A DNA stretch of 64,000 bases. It comes from Deltaproteobacteria bacterium (lineage in GTDB: Bacteria > Desulfobacterota > GWC2-55-46). The stretch lies in NCBI GenBank assembly GCA_016182655.1, contig JACPGB010000022.1:1-64000 (forward strand), written 5' to 3'. Below are positions 16,905-25,455 of this stretch, one piece after another; positions within the stretch are counted from its first letter, which is position 1, and the number at the start of each line of letters is the position of its first letter. The notes below the pieces were generated by a model. The model ran no database searches. It was not told where the DNA came from and was given only the letters and a program-made list of their open reading frames with translations. Both the position numbers and the translations under genes were made by a program.

Positions 16905-18907
16905 CACCAGATCCTCACGAATATCCTTGTTGCCCTGAATATGATCGAGGCCTCCTTCGTCTCGGTGGTGTCCTCGACCCTGTACGAGTTCTTCTGCTCG
17001 AGCCCCAGGAGCCACGCCCGGAGCGGATAGGTAAGGACGTTGGTAAACGAGGTCTCGTCCTTGTCCGACTCCGAGCTCTTCTTCTGCGAGACGCTGAAGG
17101 TAGCGCTCCAGTTGAGGCTGTTGTAGAATTGTTTGGAGTATTGCGTAAGGAAATTCATGTCTTTTGTCGTGTCCGAGCCGCCCTCATATTTGGAGTCGAT
17201 CAGGGCGTAGTAGAGCGAGAGGCCCAGAGTGCCCTTGAACAACGGCCTGTTATGCCCGACGGAGGCCCCGACGGTGTCGGTCTCGGCGAACCCGCTCACC
17301 CCGCTGAAGGTGGACGAATGCTCCGCGAAGCCCTGGAGGCTGAAGTTCTTGAAATAGGCGGAAGTGGCGTCCAGCCTGTACGTCTCGTGCCTGCTGCCGG
17401 TCACGTCGATATACGACTCGTAAATGGACTTGTCGTACGCCGCGTTTATCGACACGTACTGCTTCAAGACCTTGTTGAAGGCGTTGGCGTTATAGTTCTT
17501 CGAGTGGCTGAATATGTTCTCTCCCGCGAGAGTGTATGTATCGGATTGCGAGGCGCCGACGCCGAAACCCACATACCGGTTTACGTCTATGTTGCCGAGC
17601 GAGGCGCTGACGCTGTGTTCCAGGCCCTGTCCGGTCCTGAACCCCTCGGCCTTGTCCTCTATGTAGCCGAGCGACCATCCCGCGCCGAGCACGGCCCATG
17701 GGAACATCTTCGAGTAGCTGAGCCTGGAGGTAACCCGGAGCGTCGTCCTGTCTCCAGTCGTGGCGGCGGTATCGGAGGTCGTGTCGGTCGCGGTATCCGT
17801 GCCGGTAGTATCGGTCGTATCCGTGGTAGTGTCAGTGGTGGACGCCGCCGAGGCGTTTGAGTTGGACTTGAAGTCCGAATATGATACCGATTCCGAGGCC
17901 GACAGGTTGTCGGTGAGCCTGTAGTTTATGCCCCCGCTTGCGCCCAGGGACTCGGTCTCGGACGTTGACGTGGAAGAGTTGTTCTCGGAGGTGCCGAGGC
18001 TGACCGAGATGTTAGCGTCCGCCCTCTGCGTCAACTTGTACCCCATGTCGCCTGAGTAGGACGTCCCTATCTGTTCGTCCCCGTCGGTGCTGTTCCTGTA
18101 GTATGCATACTTGTGGCTCTGATCGAAGTCCTGGCTCGGCTTGGAGTTCAGGAGGAGGCTCAAGCCTTCGAGGCTCGTTTCGGTGTTCGAATCCGTCTCG
18201 TCCGAGGCGGACCGGCTGAGAGTCGCGCCGGCGTATATCTGGGTGCTCTTGGAGATCTTTGTGAGGTTATTAGCGTTCAAGGTCGCTACCGAAGAACTCG
18301 TGCCGTCGGAGGAGTCGCTCGTGGCGTACGCCATGGTCGCGTCGTTCTCGGTCGGGCCCATTGTTTTTTTCAGGATTACCTTGTAGTTGGCCGTCTCCGA
18401 ATCGAGGCCATCGGACTCCGTCAACGCCCTTTCGGCGTAGATAGAGGTCTGCGGCAGGGTACGGAGCTTCAGGAACCAGTTGAGCCCGTAGGTCGTCTTG
18501 GTCGTCTCCGACGAGCTTGTCTGGCCCTCTGTCCTCTGCCCGTAGAGGGTGAGAGGTATGCCGGATTTTGGGAGTACGGTCGTACGCAGGTAATAATCGA
18601 TAGTACGGGTGGCGACGTCGCTTGAATTCGACGAATAGTCGTTGTTGGTGATGGCGACCCCCGCGTCGTAGATGAGGAGCCTCCTGGACATGAAGTTTCC
18701 CTTCAAGTCCAGGCTGTATGTCTGCTGGAAGCGGGACGAATCCGACGATATGCCGTTCTGTTCGGTCGCGGCCTCCTCGAACTCGAAAAAGACCCGTCCC
18801 AGGAGGGACTTGTAGATGTACGGGTCCTCTTCGACGGCATAGCCCATTTGAGGCGCAAAGAGGCCCGCGGCTACTGCGGCAACGAGCGCCAGTTTGTTGC
18901 GGAGCAT
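16904..18907 (-). CDS. Outer-membrane beta-barrel protein with Thr-rich insert
   Basis: This 667-residue protein has a signal peptide (hydrophobic stretch ending G-Y-A near residue 24). It then shows alternating hydrophobic/polar strands rich in Ser, Thr, Tyr and Asn, and ends in an aromatic residue (VRIW), as expected for BAM-assembled barrels. Residues about 352-384 form a low-complexity Thr/Asp tract (TTDTTTDTTDTTGTD type), probably an exposed loop. No haem motif or CxxC is present, so it is not a typical MtrB. Its position beside cytochrome genes suggests a role in an outer-membrane redox conduit or secretion pore, but this is an inference. Confidence 0.65.
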   Translation of the reverse strand: MLRNKLALVAAVAAGLFAPQMGYAVEEDPYIYKSLLGRVFFEFEEAATEQNGISSDSSRFQQTYSLDLKGNFMSRRLLIYDAGVAITNNDYSSNSSDVATRTIDYYLRTTVLPKSGIPLTLYGQRTEGQTSSSETTKTTYGLNWFLKLRTLPQTSIYAERALTESDGLDSETANYKVILKKTMGPTENDATMAYATSDSSDGTSSSVATLNANNLTKISKSTQIYAGATLSRSASDETDSNTETSLEGLSLLLNSKPSQDFDQSHKYAYYRNSTDGDEQIGTSYSGDMGYKLTQRADANISVSLGTSENNSSTSTSETESLGASGGINYRLTDNLSASESVSYSDFKSNSNASAASTTDTTTDTTDTTGTDTATDTTSDTAATTGDRTTLRVTSRLSYSKMFPWAVLGAGWSLGYIEDKAEGFRTGQGLEHSVSASLGNIDVNRYVGFGVGASQSDTYTLAGENIFSHSKNYNANAFNKVLKQYVSINAAYDKSIYESYIDVTGSRHETYRLDATSAYFKNFSLQGFAEHSSTFSGVSGFAETDTVGASVGHNRPLFKGTLGLSLYYALIDSKYEGGSDTTKDMNFLTQYSKQFYNSLNWSATFSVSQKKSSESDKDETSFTNVLTYPLRAWLLGLEQKNSYRVEDTTETKEASIIFRATRIFVRIW

Positions 18908-19070
18908 GGCAGAGCGGTCCTTTCCCGGCCCGACGCTTTGTTTTGAGACCAGTGTCGACTTAAGACGAAAACAGCTGTTAAAAGCCAGGCCCCGCTTTCA
19001 GGCACGGCCTGCTCGGCGCAGGCCAAAGTCTCGAACGGAGCCTTTGGGGCAAATCAAGTCTCAGCCGTTC

Positions 19071-19093
19071 TATACGGATTTGCCCGTCCGGCC
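19071..19093 (-). repeat. GGACGGGCAAATCCGTAT repeat, inverted copy
   Basis: Read on the minus strand, this is the start of the unit found twice at 34012-34184 (CCGGACGGGCAAATCCGTAT). The match continues loosely for about ten more bases. The rest of the 282-bp gap between the barrel and the next gene shows only short GC-rich hairpins. Confidence 0.6.
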
Positions 19094-19189
19094 AGGACTG
19101 CGGGATATTCTTTTTTACGGACCGCCGGGGAACGATTAGGGCGTCCGCAAGGACATAAAAAAGCGATGTGTGCCGTTAAACGTGGGAGC

Positions 19190-19978
19190 TTACCAGACGC
19201 ACCTGAAACCCACGTCGTCGTAACGGCCTTCAGGAGGCGCGGCATTTCTGAACGGCGCCCTTACATATACCTGGAGTGAGTAGTGGCCCATGCCCCCCCA
19301 TCCGCCGCCCCGGACGACCTTGAACTTCTCACCGTAATCCGGGTCCTTGAATTCGTTATCCGGATAAGGCTTGTACCAGTCGGACGTCCACTCCTGTGCG
19401 TTGCCGGACATGTCGTAGGCGCCGTAGGGGCTCGCCCCGTCCTTGAGCGTGCCGACGGGCACCGTGCCGCCGTACTCGCCTATGGTGTTGACCTTCTTTA
19501 TGTCGAAGTCGTTGCCCCAGGGGAATATCCTGCCGTCCGTGCCCCTTGCGGCCTTCTCCCACTCCGCCTCGGAGGGCAGCCTCTTGCCCTTCCACTTGCA
19601 GTACTCATCGGCGTCCTTCCAGGTCACGAACACCACGGGATGGTCCGCGAGGTTCTCCGGGTACGAGCCGCCCGCCCACTGCGGGGGAGCGGCGTGCCTG
19701 GCGCCTTCGAGGAACTCCTTATACTGCCTGTTCGTCACCTCGGTCCCGTCGATATGGAACGTGCCGACTTTTATCTTCCTCTCGGGCCTCTCGTTCGCGT
19801 ACCACGGACGCCTGTCGCCGTACTGCAGGGCCTTCGCCTCCCTGTCGACTTCGTTACTGCCGATCGTAAACTCGCCTCCGGGGACCTTCACCATGCCCTC
19901 CGGCGCCGGTTTGCACCCGAAGAGCGCGACGGCGAGCGCTGTAACGGCCAGATACCCGGAACTCTTTGCGGACCGCAT
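19190..19978 (-). CDS. FGE-sulfatase-fold lipoprotein lacking the catalytic cysteines
   Basis: This 262-residue protein has a lipobox LFGC (lipidated C22) and then a full SUMF1/FGE-sulfatase domain: GGEFTIGSNE, VTNRQYKEFL, HPVVFVTWKDADEYCKW, GKRLPSEAEWEKAARG, FPWGN, YDMSGNAQEWTSDWY, RGGGW and GFRCVW. The C-x4-C copper site of true formylglycine-generating enzymes is absent: the corresponding stretch after RGGGW contains no cysteine. It is therefore more likely a ligand-binding or structural member of the fold, anchored in a membrane. A related but cysteine-containing domain lies two genes upstream in the same direction. Confidence 0.8.
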   Translation of the reverse strand: MRSAKSSGYLAVTALAVALFGCKPAPEGMVKVPGGEFTIGSNEVDREAKALQYGDRRPWYANERPERKIKVGTFHIDGTEVTNRQYKEFLEGARHAAPPQWAGGSYPENLADHPVVFVTWKDADEYCKWKGKRLPSEAEWEKAARGTDGRIFPWGNDFDIKKVNTIGEYGGTVPVGTLKDGASPYGAYDMSGNAQEWTSDWYKPYPDNEFKDPDYGEKFKVVRGGGWGGMGHYSLQVYVRAPFRNAAPPEGRYDDVGFRCVW

Positions 19979-20065
19979 CTAAGAACCTCCTTGGAGTTTC
20001 AAGGCGCGCTGAAAGCGGCCCGAACATGAAATATTAACCGTCTGAAGCGGCTTTTTCAAGTATTT

Positions 20066-21631
20066 TCAGTCCAGGATGATAGCGCGGTCCGATGTCGTTA
20101 TGATGCTGTAACGGAACCGCTCCCTTGTCTCGAAGTCCTGGAAATCCACCGGATTGAAATCGTCGGTAAAAAGCGCCTCTCCTGGAGGCAGTTCTATCCT
20201 CCTCGCAAGGAGAGTCCTTACGTCGTCCTCGTACCCCGGATGCACTTCCGCGTCGTAGGTGTCCTCGATGGGCCGCTTCTCAAGGGTGGCCGCGAACAGC
20301 ATGTTCACGACCCTTGGGGCCGGGTCGGAATACTCAACGGATGTGTACACGTCGATATTGGGGAATACTTCCTTCAGGGTGCGCAGAAGCGACGCCGGGG
20401 CCGCGAGGTCCTCCAATACATTCGAACCGATGAAGTTTATGAGAAGTACCCCGTCCCTGGAAAGCCTCCCCCGAACGAGCTCGAAGGCCTCCAGGCTTAT
20501 GAGATGGCTGGGCGGGATGTCTCCCGAGAACGCGTCGAGGACTATTACGTCGTAAGGCTCCGCCGACTCCTTGAGGAAGTACCTGCCGTCCTCGATGAAA
20601 GTGGGGTGGAGCGATTTATCGTAGGAGAAGTACCTCGCCGCCGCCTCCACGACTGCAGGGTTTATCTCGACGACGTCGGTCTTTATGCCGTAGAGCCTCT
20701 CGAACCTGTTCGGGACGATGCCGCTGCCGAGCCCGATGACGAGGGCGCGCCTTGCGTCCGGCTTGTACGCGCGCGCGAGTTTTTCGATGTAATAGGTGTA
20801 CTTCGAGACCGAAAGACCGGTCTTCATGTCGACCCCGCCCTGTATCATGTTCTCGAGAAGGAACTCTCTTATCTTATTGTCGCCGTAGGTGTAATCCACC
20901 ACCTTGATCTGCCCGTAGGCGCTGTCCTCGTTCACGATGAGCGAGACGTTCGTGCCGTCGGGCCTTACGATCGACGGCAGGTCCTTGGGAAAGAGCAGAA
21001 GGCCGAACGGCAACAGCGCGGCCACGGCGTACGCCTTCCTTCTGAAAAAGAGCAAATAGCCCGCCGCGATAAGGATGAGGGCCGCCGAGGACAGGTAGAC
21101 GATGTTGTTGACGCCGAGGTTCGGTATGAGGATGAAGCCCGTCAATACCGTCCCGATAAAGCTTCCGGCCGTGGATACGGCGTATAGCCAGCCGACCGTC
21201 CTCCCGATCCCGTCCTTCCCGTCGCCCATGTAGAGTTTTACGGTATACGGGGCGACCATGCCGAGTAAAAAGAGAGGCGGGCCGAAGAGGGCTGTAGAGC
21301 TTACGAGCGACCCTGCCCGTAGCCCAAGGGAGAGCGAGAGGCCTATGACCGTCCCCTTTATGGCCGGGACGATGATGAGGGCGAGCCCGGCGAGGAATAT
21401 CACGGTAAAGAGGGCGCCGTGGCTCCCGAACCTGTCCGCGAGCCTGCCGCCGATCCAGTAGCCGAGGGCGAGCGAGACGAGCGTTACCGTGATGAGCGAG
21501 GTCCAGACGAAGAGGCTCACGCCGAAAGGAGGGCCTATTATCCTCGAGCCGATGAGCTCGACGACCATTATGATCGAGCCGCACGCGAAGGCGGTGAAGA
21601 CGAGGTATTTGTTCGGGCCTTCCCCTTTCAT
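20066..21631 (-). CDS. Fused MFS-like membrane / spermidine-synthase-like protein
   Basis: I take ATG 21631 as the start (521 residues), since it opens directly into the first helix; the reading frame continues to 21856 but overlaps the upstream gene. The N-terminal half has about seven to eight membrane helices with an MFS-like GYWIGGRLADRFG loop. The C-terminal half is a Rossmann aminopropyltransferase-like domain: LVIGLGSGIVPNRFERLYG, DVVEINPAVVEAAARYF, EDGRYFLKE and VLDAFSGDIPPSHL. Such fusions are widespread and mostly uncharacterised; whether they make polyamines is unclear. The canonical GGGDG of spermidine synthase is GLGSG here. It sits between the two FGE-fold genes. Confidence 0.75.
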   Translation of the reverse strand: MKGEGPNKYLVFTAFACGSIIMVVELIGSRIIGPPFGVSLFVWTSLITVTLVSLALGYWIGGRLADRFGSHGALFTVIFLAGLALIIVPAIKGTVIGLSLSLGLRAGSLVSSTALFGPPLFLLGMVAPYTVKLYMGDGKDGIGRTVGWLYAVSTAGSFIGTVLTGFILIPNLGVNNIVYLSSAALILIAAGYLLFFRRKAYAVAALLPFGLLLFPKDLPSIVRPDGTNVSLIVNEDSAYGQIKVVDYTYGDNKIREFLLENMIQGGVDMKTGLSVSKYTYYIEKLARAYKPDARRALVIGLGSGIVPNRFERLYGIKTDVVEINPAVVEAAARYFSYDKSLHPTFIEDGRYFLKESAEPYDVIVLDAFSGDIPPSHLISLEAFELVRGRLSRDGVLLINFIGSNVLEDLAAPASLLRTLKEVFPNIDVYTSVEYSDPAPRVVNMLFAATLEKRPIEDTYDAEVHPGYEDDVRTLLARRIELPPGEALFTDDFNPVDFQDFETRERFRYSIITTSDRAIILD

Positions 21632-21645
21632 CTCATCGCGGCCCT

Positions 21646-22638
21646 TTATTTTTTGTCCTTCGCGCACCTGAACCCGAAGTTGTTGTTCTTCGTGGTAGGG
21701 TGGAAGAATATTCTGTTGTACGTCGGGGCGCTTATTCCGCACTTGTATGTGGTGCAGTCGTACCAGGAGCCGCCCTTGAGCACCTTGTACTTCTCCCCGT
21801 AATTCTCGTCGGGGTGGGTGCTTCCGGGGTAGGGCTTGAACCAGCTGTCGGTCCATTCGAAGGCGTTGCCTGCCAGGTCATAGACTCCGTAGGGGCTTTT
21901 GCCGCTCTCGAAGGACCCGATCGGGAGCGTGTCCTCGTGCCCGTACTGGGGTGTGTTGCCCTTTTCCTTGTCGAACTTGTCGCCCCAGGGGAATGTCCTC
22001 TTGTCGGCGCCCCTGGCGGCCTTTTCCCATTCCGCCTCGTCGGGCAGGCGCTTGCCTTCCCATCTGCAGAAGTTGTCCGCGTCCTTCCATGTCACGTATA
22101 CGACGGGGTGGTCCTTCTTGCCCTCCGGGATCCTGCCGTCCTTCCAGTGGTCCGGGGCAGGGTAGCCCGCGGCGTCGACGAAGGCCTTGTAGCGCGCATT
22201 CGTCACTTCGTATTTATCGATATAAAAGGCCTCGACCATCCTCAGGTGCTCGGGCTGGCTCTTGGGCCACCACTCGTTCGACCCCATCGTGAACTCACCG
22301 GCCGGGATGAGGGTCATGCCCTTGGGGGCGGACTCCTTCGCCGAGCCCTTGCCGGAAGCGGCCGCAACGGTCTCGGCGTACTTGCCTATCTCGCCGAGTT
22401 CCGCGCTTTCCCTGAACCTGTTGTTTATATCGACGTATTTATCGCTCAGGCCCGGGCCGTGGCACTCCACACAGGTCTCATCCCTTGTGTAGTCAGTCGA
22501 GTACCTCCTGTCGGGCGTGTGGCAGTCCATGCACTTGGGCTCGCCGGTAACGGGGTCGTAGTCGCTCGCGGCGCCGAAGGCCGACGAGGCGATCACGCAG
22601 AGGGAAACGGCGACTGCTGAAGTCAGAAGTTTTTTCAT
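21646..22638 (-). CDS. Dihaem cytochrome c fused to an FGE-type domain
   Basis: This 330-residue exported protein has a signal peptide cut near residue 23, two CxxCH haem motifs (CMDCH 36-40, CVECH 56-60), a linker, then a SUMF1/FGE-sulfatase domain from about 107 to the end (GEFTMGSNEWW, YEVTNARYKAF, HPVVYVTWKDADNFCRW, LPDEAEWEKAARG, FPWGD, GVYDLAGNAFEW). After GGSWYD it carries C295-T-T-Y-K-C300. This is the C-x4-C spacing of the copper-binding catalytic pair of formylglycine-generating enzymes, followed by the expected NNNFGFRCA end. It is a plausible periplasmic cysteine oxidase or copper protein with built-in electron transfer. It is followed closely by the MFS/SpdSyn gene. Confidence 0.85.
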   Translation of the reverse strand: MKKLLTSAVAVSLCVIASSAFGAASDYDPVTGEPKCMDCHTPDRRYSTDYTRDETCVECHGPGLSDKYVDINNRFRESAELGEIGKYAETVAAASGKGSAKESAPKGMTLIPAGEFTMGSNEWWPKSQPEHLRMVEAFYIDKYEVTNARYKAFVDAAGYPAPDHWKDGRIPEGKKDHPVVYVTWKDADNFCRWEGKRLPDEAEWEKAARGADKRTFPWGDKFDKEKGNTPQYGHEDTLPIGSFESGKSPYGVYDLAGNAFEWTDSWFKPYPGSTHPDENYGEKYKVLKGGSWYDCTTYKCGISAPTYNRIFFHPTTKNNNFGFRCAKDKK

Positions 22639-22661
22639 ATTAGCTCTTTATGTTGCGGGCC

Positions 22662-23114
22662 TTATTTAGGGGCGGTCTTGCCCTCGCGCTCCAACTGCCT
22701 TATGAACGCGAGCACGTCCCATCTCTCTTTTTCAGACAATATCTCCTGCCACCTCGGCATCGACATCGACTCCCCGCCGACCTCCTTGTGTATCCCCTCC
22801 GTTATCGACTTGAAGAGCTCGGCGTCGGTCTTAGACATCCTCTTTTCGTCGTTCACGAAGTCGGCCGGGTGAGGGGAGAGGGCTATGCCGACGGGGCCGT
22901 CGCCCATGCCCTTCTGTCCGTGGCAGAAGTGGCAGTACCTGAAATAGATCTCCTTGCCGGACGCCGGGTCGCCGGAGCCGGCCTGTACGGCGGGCGCGGC
23001 AACCGTCTTTTCCGGGGAGGCCTCTTTCTTCTCTCCGGTGCATCCGGACACGGTAAGGAGGGCCGCAAACGCCGCGGCAATCAAAATGGAAAACTTCCTG
23101 TCAATTAAAGGCAT
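22662..23114 (-). CDS. Monohaem class I cytochrome c lipoprotein
   Basis: This 150-residue protein has a lipobox TVSGC (lipid on C25), an Ala/Pro linker and one CHFCH haem site (C61, C64, H65) followed by GQKGMGDGP. A late MPRW supplies the likely Met axial ligand. The pattern matches cbb3-type/class I c domains acting as small electron carriers. It ends 24 nt before the dihaem-FGE start and lies in the same direction, so it could exchange electrons with that protein. Confidence 0.85.
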   Translation of the reverse strand: MPLIDRKFSILIAAAFAALLTVSGCTGEKKEASPEKTVAAPAVQAGSGDPASGKEIYFRYCHFCHGQKGMGDGPVGIALSPHPADFVNDEKRMSKTDAELFKSITEGIHKEVGGESMSMPRWQEILSEKERWDVLAFIRQLEREGKTAPK

Positions 23115-23148
23115 ATCCTTGCTCTCGATTGCGCCATGGGGGCAGGCG

Positions 23149-24144
23149 TCAGTTTATCTTCGTAACATATTCGACCTTGGAGGAGTCGCGAAGGCTTTTG
23201 AGCCATCCGTCCCAGAGCCTCTTGTACTCCTTCGCCTCGAGCTCCTTCTCGAGCTTCACCTTGTTGAGCTCGTCGAACTTCTTCTGCACCGAGGGTTTGT
23301 TGCCCTCGAGCTTTATGACGTGGTAGCCGTAAATGGACATGATCGGGCCGCCTATCTCGCCGACCTTGAGCTTCGAGGCGGCGTCGTCTATCTCTGGTAT
23401 GAGCTCGCCCTTGTGGGACCAGCCCATGTCGCCGCCCTTCTTGGCGTACGGGTCCTCGGAGTTCTTCTCGGCGAGTTTGGCGAAGTCATCTCCGGCCTTC
23501 GCCTTCTCGGCCAGGTCCTTGGCCTTTTTCAGCGACTCGTTCCAGACCCTCTGGCCGCCTGACGGGTCCGCCTTTACGAGGATGGACCTTAAGTGTATCT
23601 GCTCGGGCTCCTTGAACTTCGTGAGGTTTTTCTGGTAGTAGTCCTTCATGAAAGCCTCGTCGACGTTCTTCTCCGAGGCTTTCCTGACCTCTTCGTTCTT
23701 TTTCTTCGCGATCTTCTCGACGACCATGTCCTTCTTGAAGTCCTCCTTCAAGTCGGCGAGCGTCATCCCGCTTCTCTTCAAGACCTTCTCTATCGTCTCG
23801 CCCTTCGGGAGTTTCTTCTTGAGGTCCTTTATCCGCGCGTCTATTTCCTTCTGGTTCACGTCGTCCTGCTTCGTCTCGACGGCGGCCTTGTACATGAGCT
23901 CGTTATTTATGAGCTTCTCGAGCGCCTGATTCCGTATCTCCTTCATCCGCTCGTCGGAGACCGACTGGTGATATGTCATGAGGGGCAGGAGGTTGCTCGT
24001 GGCGACATCCAGGTTCTCCCTCGTTATGGTCTTTCCGTTGACCTTTGCGATCACGTCCGTCGGCGAATTGGCCGCGAACGACGCCGGGGCGAGGAGCGCT
24101 ACAAAGACGGCCGCGGCGAAGAGCCTTTTTGAAAAACTTGACAT
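23149..24144 (-). CDS. SurA/PrsA-type periplasmic peptidyl-prolyl isomerase
   Basis: This 331-residue protein has a signal peptide ending S-F-A (about 24), a SurA-like N-terminal chaperone region (VIAKVNGKTITRENLD) and a parvulin domain from about residue 195: IHLRSILVK, DFAKLAEKNSEDPYAKKGGDMGW, GPIMSIYGYHVIKLEG. A Lys/Glu-rich C-terminus folds back in SurA-like proteins. It assists folding of exported proteins, and its placement among barrel and cytochrome genes suggests these are clients. It is upstream of, and in line with, the cytochrome c gene at 22662. Confidence 0.85.
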   Translation of the reverse strand: MSSFSKRLFAAAVFVALLAPASFAANSPTDVIAKVNGKTITRENLDVATSNLLPLMTYHQSVSDERMKEIRNQALEKLINNELMYKAAVETKQDDVNQKEIDARIKDLKKKLPKGETIEKVLKRSGMTLADLKEDFKKDMVVEKIAKKKNEEVRKASEKNVDEAFMKDYYQKNLTKFKEPEQIHLRSILVKADPSGGQRVWNESLKKAKDLAEKAKAGDDFAKLAEKNSEDPYAKKGGDMGWSHKGELIPEIDDAASKLKVGEIGGPIMSIYGYHVIKLEGNKPSVQKKFDELNKVKLEKELEAKEYKRLWDGWLKSLRDSSKVEYVTKIN

Positions 24145-24383
24145 GTGTGGACCTCCGGGGTTTATTGATTGGCTATTATAATATAACGGAAATAAATAAT
24201 AAATCTAAAATCTTATCTTTAGGGAAGGGGGGAGCGGCCCTGGGCTATATTCTATATTTTCAGCTTAAAATGACGATTATGCGATTATTAAAAAATTTTA
24301 ACGAGAGGCCTGCGTTTTTGGAAGGCCAAAACCGTCAAGCCAAAGGCATGGGGGGCGCTAAGTGGGCGGCTTATCAGGAAAGG
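24145..24383. other. AT-rich intergenic region
   Basis: This region lies between the isomerase gene and the terminator of the next gene upstream. It is markedly AT-rich near 24170-24300 and contains a TATAAT on the minus strand (about 24173-24178) within 40 nt of the isomerase start, with no good -35. A GGCCT...AGGCC hairpin lies near 24310-24325. No gene was recognised. Confidence 0.4.
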
Positions 24384-24410
24384 AAAAAAAATGGGGCCTT
24401 GACGGGCCCC
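24384..24410 (-). terminator. Intrinsic terminator after tetrahaem cytochrome A
   Basis: On the minus strand GGGGCC...GGCCCC (24405-24410 with 24393-24398) is followed by eight uridines (24384-24391). It lies 54 nt after the stop of the 24464-25354 gene, so that gene probably ends its own transcript. Confidence 0.75.
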
Positions 24411-24463
24411 GGGGGAAAACTTCGTTTTTCTGAAAAGTGATTCGGTTCGGCCTGTTTATCGCC

Positions 24464-25354
24464 CTACTTATTATGGCATGTCCTGCAGAGCCCGCTACCC
24501 GTGTTGCCGCCGACCCTGCGGAGGAAAAGACCGTTCGATTCCACCTCCTGGTAGGCGGCGACGTTCGTGTAGGTAGAGTCGACCTCCTGCCAGGACTTGT
24601 TGTTGAAGTGAGGGTCGTGGCACGAGGAGCATTCTACCCTGCCGTTCCGGAGGAGGTCCGCTATCGTCGCCCGGTCGGATATGAACCCCTTTACGGACCA
24701 GAAGTTTCTCCCCATGTTGCCGTTGTCGAAGGATATCGAGCTCACGCTCAAGCCCGTAGTGATGTCTATTTGGCTGATAGTGGTGTTCGTGGGCCGGAGG
24801 CTCGCGGCCGTGCCGGCGCCGTAAAGGACGGAGACCGGATGGTCGTTCGAGAGGTCCAGGCCCAGGACGAGCCTGGACGCGGTCATGAAGTCGGAAACGA
24901 GGATCCCGGTTAAAAGGAACTCGTAGCCGCGGTCTGACCCGCCCTGGGTGACCCCGCCCCTGCCTGGAGCGTTCACTACGTTGTCGAAGGTGGTGACGCC
25001 GTCGTGACAGGAGAGGCACGCGAGCGAGACGGAGCCTATGTCGGTGTTCGAAATGGTCGTCTGGGAGGCGGTCGTGCCGTAGGCGGTGAAACTCGTGTTG
25101 GATATCGCGGCCCTGTTCCACATGGGTCTCAGGTTATTCGTGGTGTTCGAGTGGTGAGGCGTGTGGCAGAAAACGCATATCTCGGTAGTAGCCTGCGAGC
25201 TTATGTGCATGGAGAGGCCGCCGAGGTTGTGTCTGGACCCGGCTATGCCGGTCGCGGCGTCACCGACAAGGTAGGTGTCAAGGGCCTTTGCAGGCGTTAC
25301 GGAAAGGATGCCGATCGAGACGGCCATAAGGGCAGCAGCTCTCAAGTATTTCAT
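24464..25354 (-). CDS. OmcE-like tetrahaem c-type cytochrome A
   Basis: This 296-residue secreted protein has a signal peptide ending A-K-A (about 24) and four CxxCH sites at 60-64, 113-117, 242-246 and 290-294. Conserved surroundings are RHNLGG, CVFCHTPHH, MWNR, CLSCHDGV, DHPVS, CSSCHDPHF and CRTCH. This order matches the four-haem OmcE-type extracellular cytochromes, which can polymerise into nanowires. Spare histidines (H42, H67/H68, H172, H249) are candidate distal ligands. The inter-haem regions are rich in Ser and Thr. It is colinear without gaps with the paralogue at 25641, so it is a tandem duplicate, though each copy has its own terminator. Confidence 0.85.
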   Translation of the reverse strand: MKYLRAAALMAVSIGILSVTPAKALDTYLVGDAATGIAGSRHNLGGLSMHISSQATTEICVFCHTPHHSNTTNNLRPMWNRAAISNTSFTAYGTTASQTTISNTDIGSVSLACLSCHDGVTTFDNVVNAPGRGGVTQGGSDRGYEFLLTGILVSDFMTASRLVLGLDLSNDHPVSVLYGAGTAASLRPTNTTISQIDITTGLSVSSISFDNGNMGRNFWSVKGFISDRATIADLLRNGRVECSSCHDPHFNNKSWQEVDSTYTNVAAYQEVESNGLFLRRVGGNTGSGLCRTCHNK

Positions 25355-25455
25355 GGAGTCACTCCTCTTCGGGTTAAGACCGTCGTTTTTTAATTGATGC
25401 CTCTTTTGTTCCGCCTCCCTTCTGGGTTTTTGACGCTTCTATCCCAACATAGATG

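Noticed and set aside
16905-17015. Longer N-terminus for the single-TM TPR protein
   Set aside because: The extra 37 residues overlap the barrel C-terminus out of frame and look like shadow sequence; ATG 16904 gives a standard TGATG coupling.
16841-17860. A 339-codon plus-strand frame inside the barrel and TPR genes
   Set aside because: It is antisense to a protein with a signal peptide and barrel features; Arg/Gly/Val-rich shadow composition.
16904-18907. Annotation of the barrel as MtrB/PioB
   Set aside because: No N-terminal CxxC and no adjacent decahaem partner; it is only a generic barrel by sequence features.
19190-19978. Annotation as an active formylglycine-generating enzyme
   Set aside because: The fold is clear, but the catalytic C-x4-C pair is missing in the expected segment after RGGGW.
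21632-21856. Longer N-terminus for the MFS/spermidine-synthase protein
   Set aside because: The extra residues are antisense-like, charged and overlap the dihaem-FGE gene; ATG 21631 opens directly into the first membrane helix.
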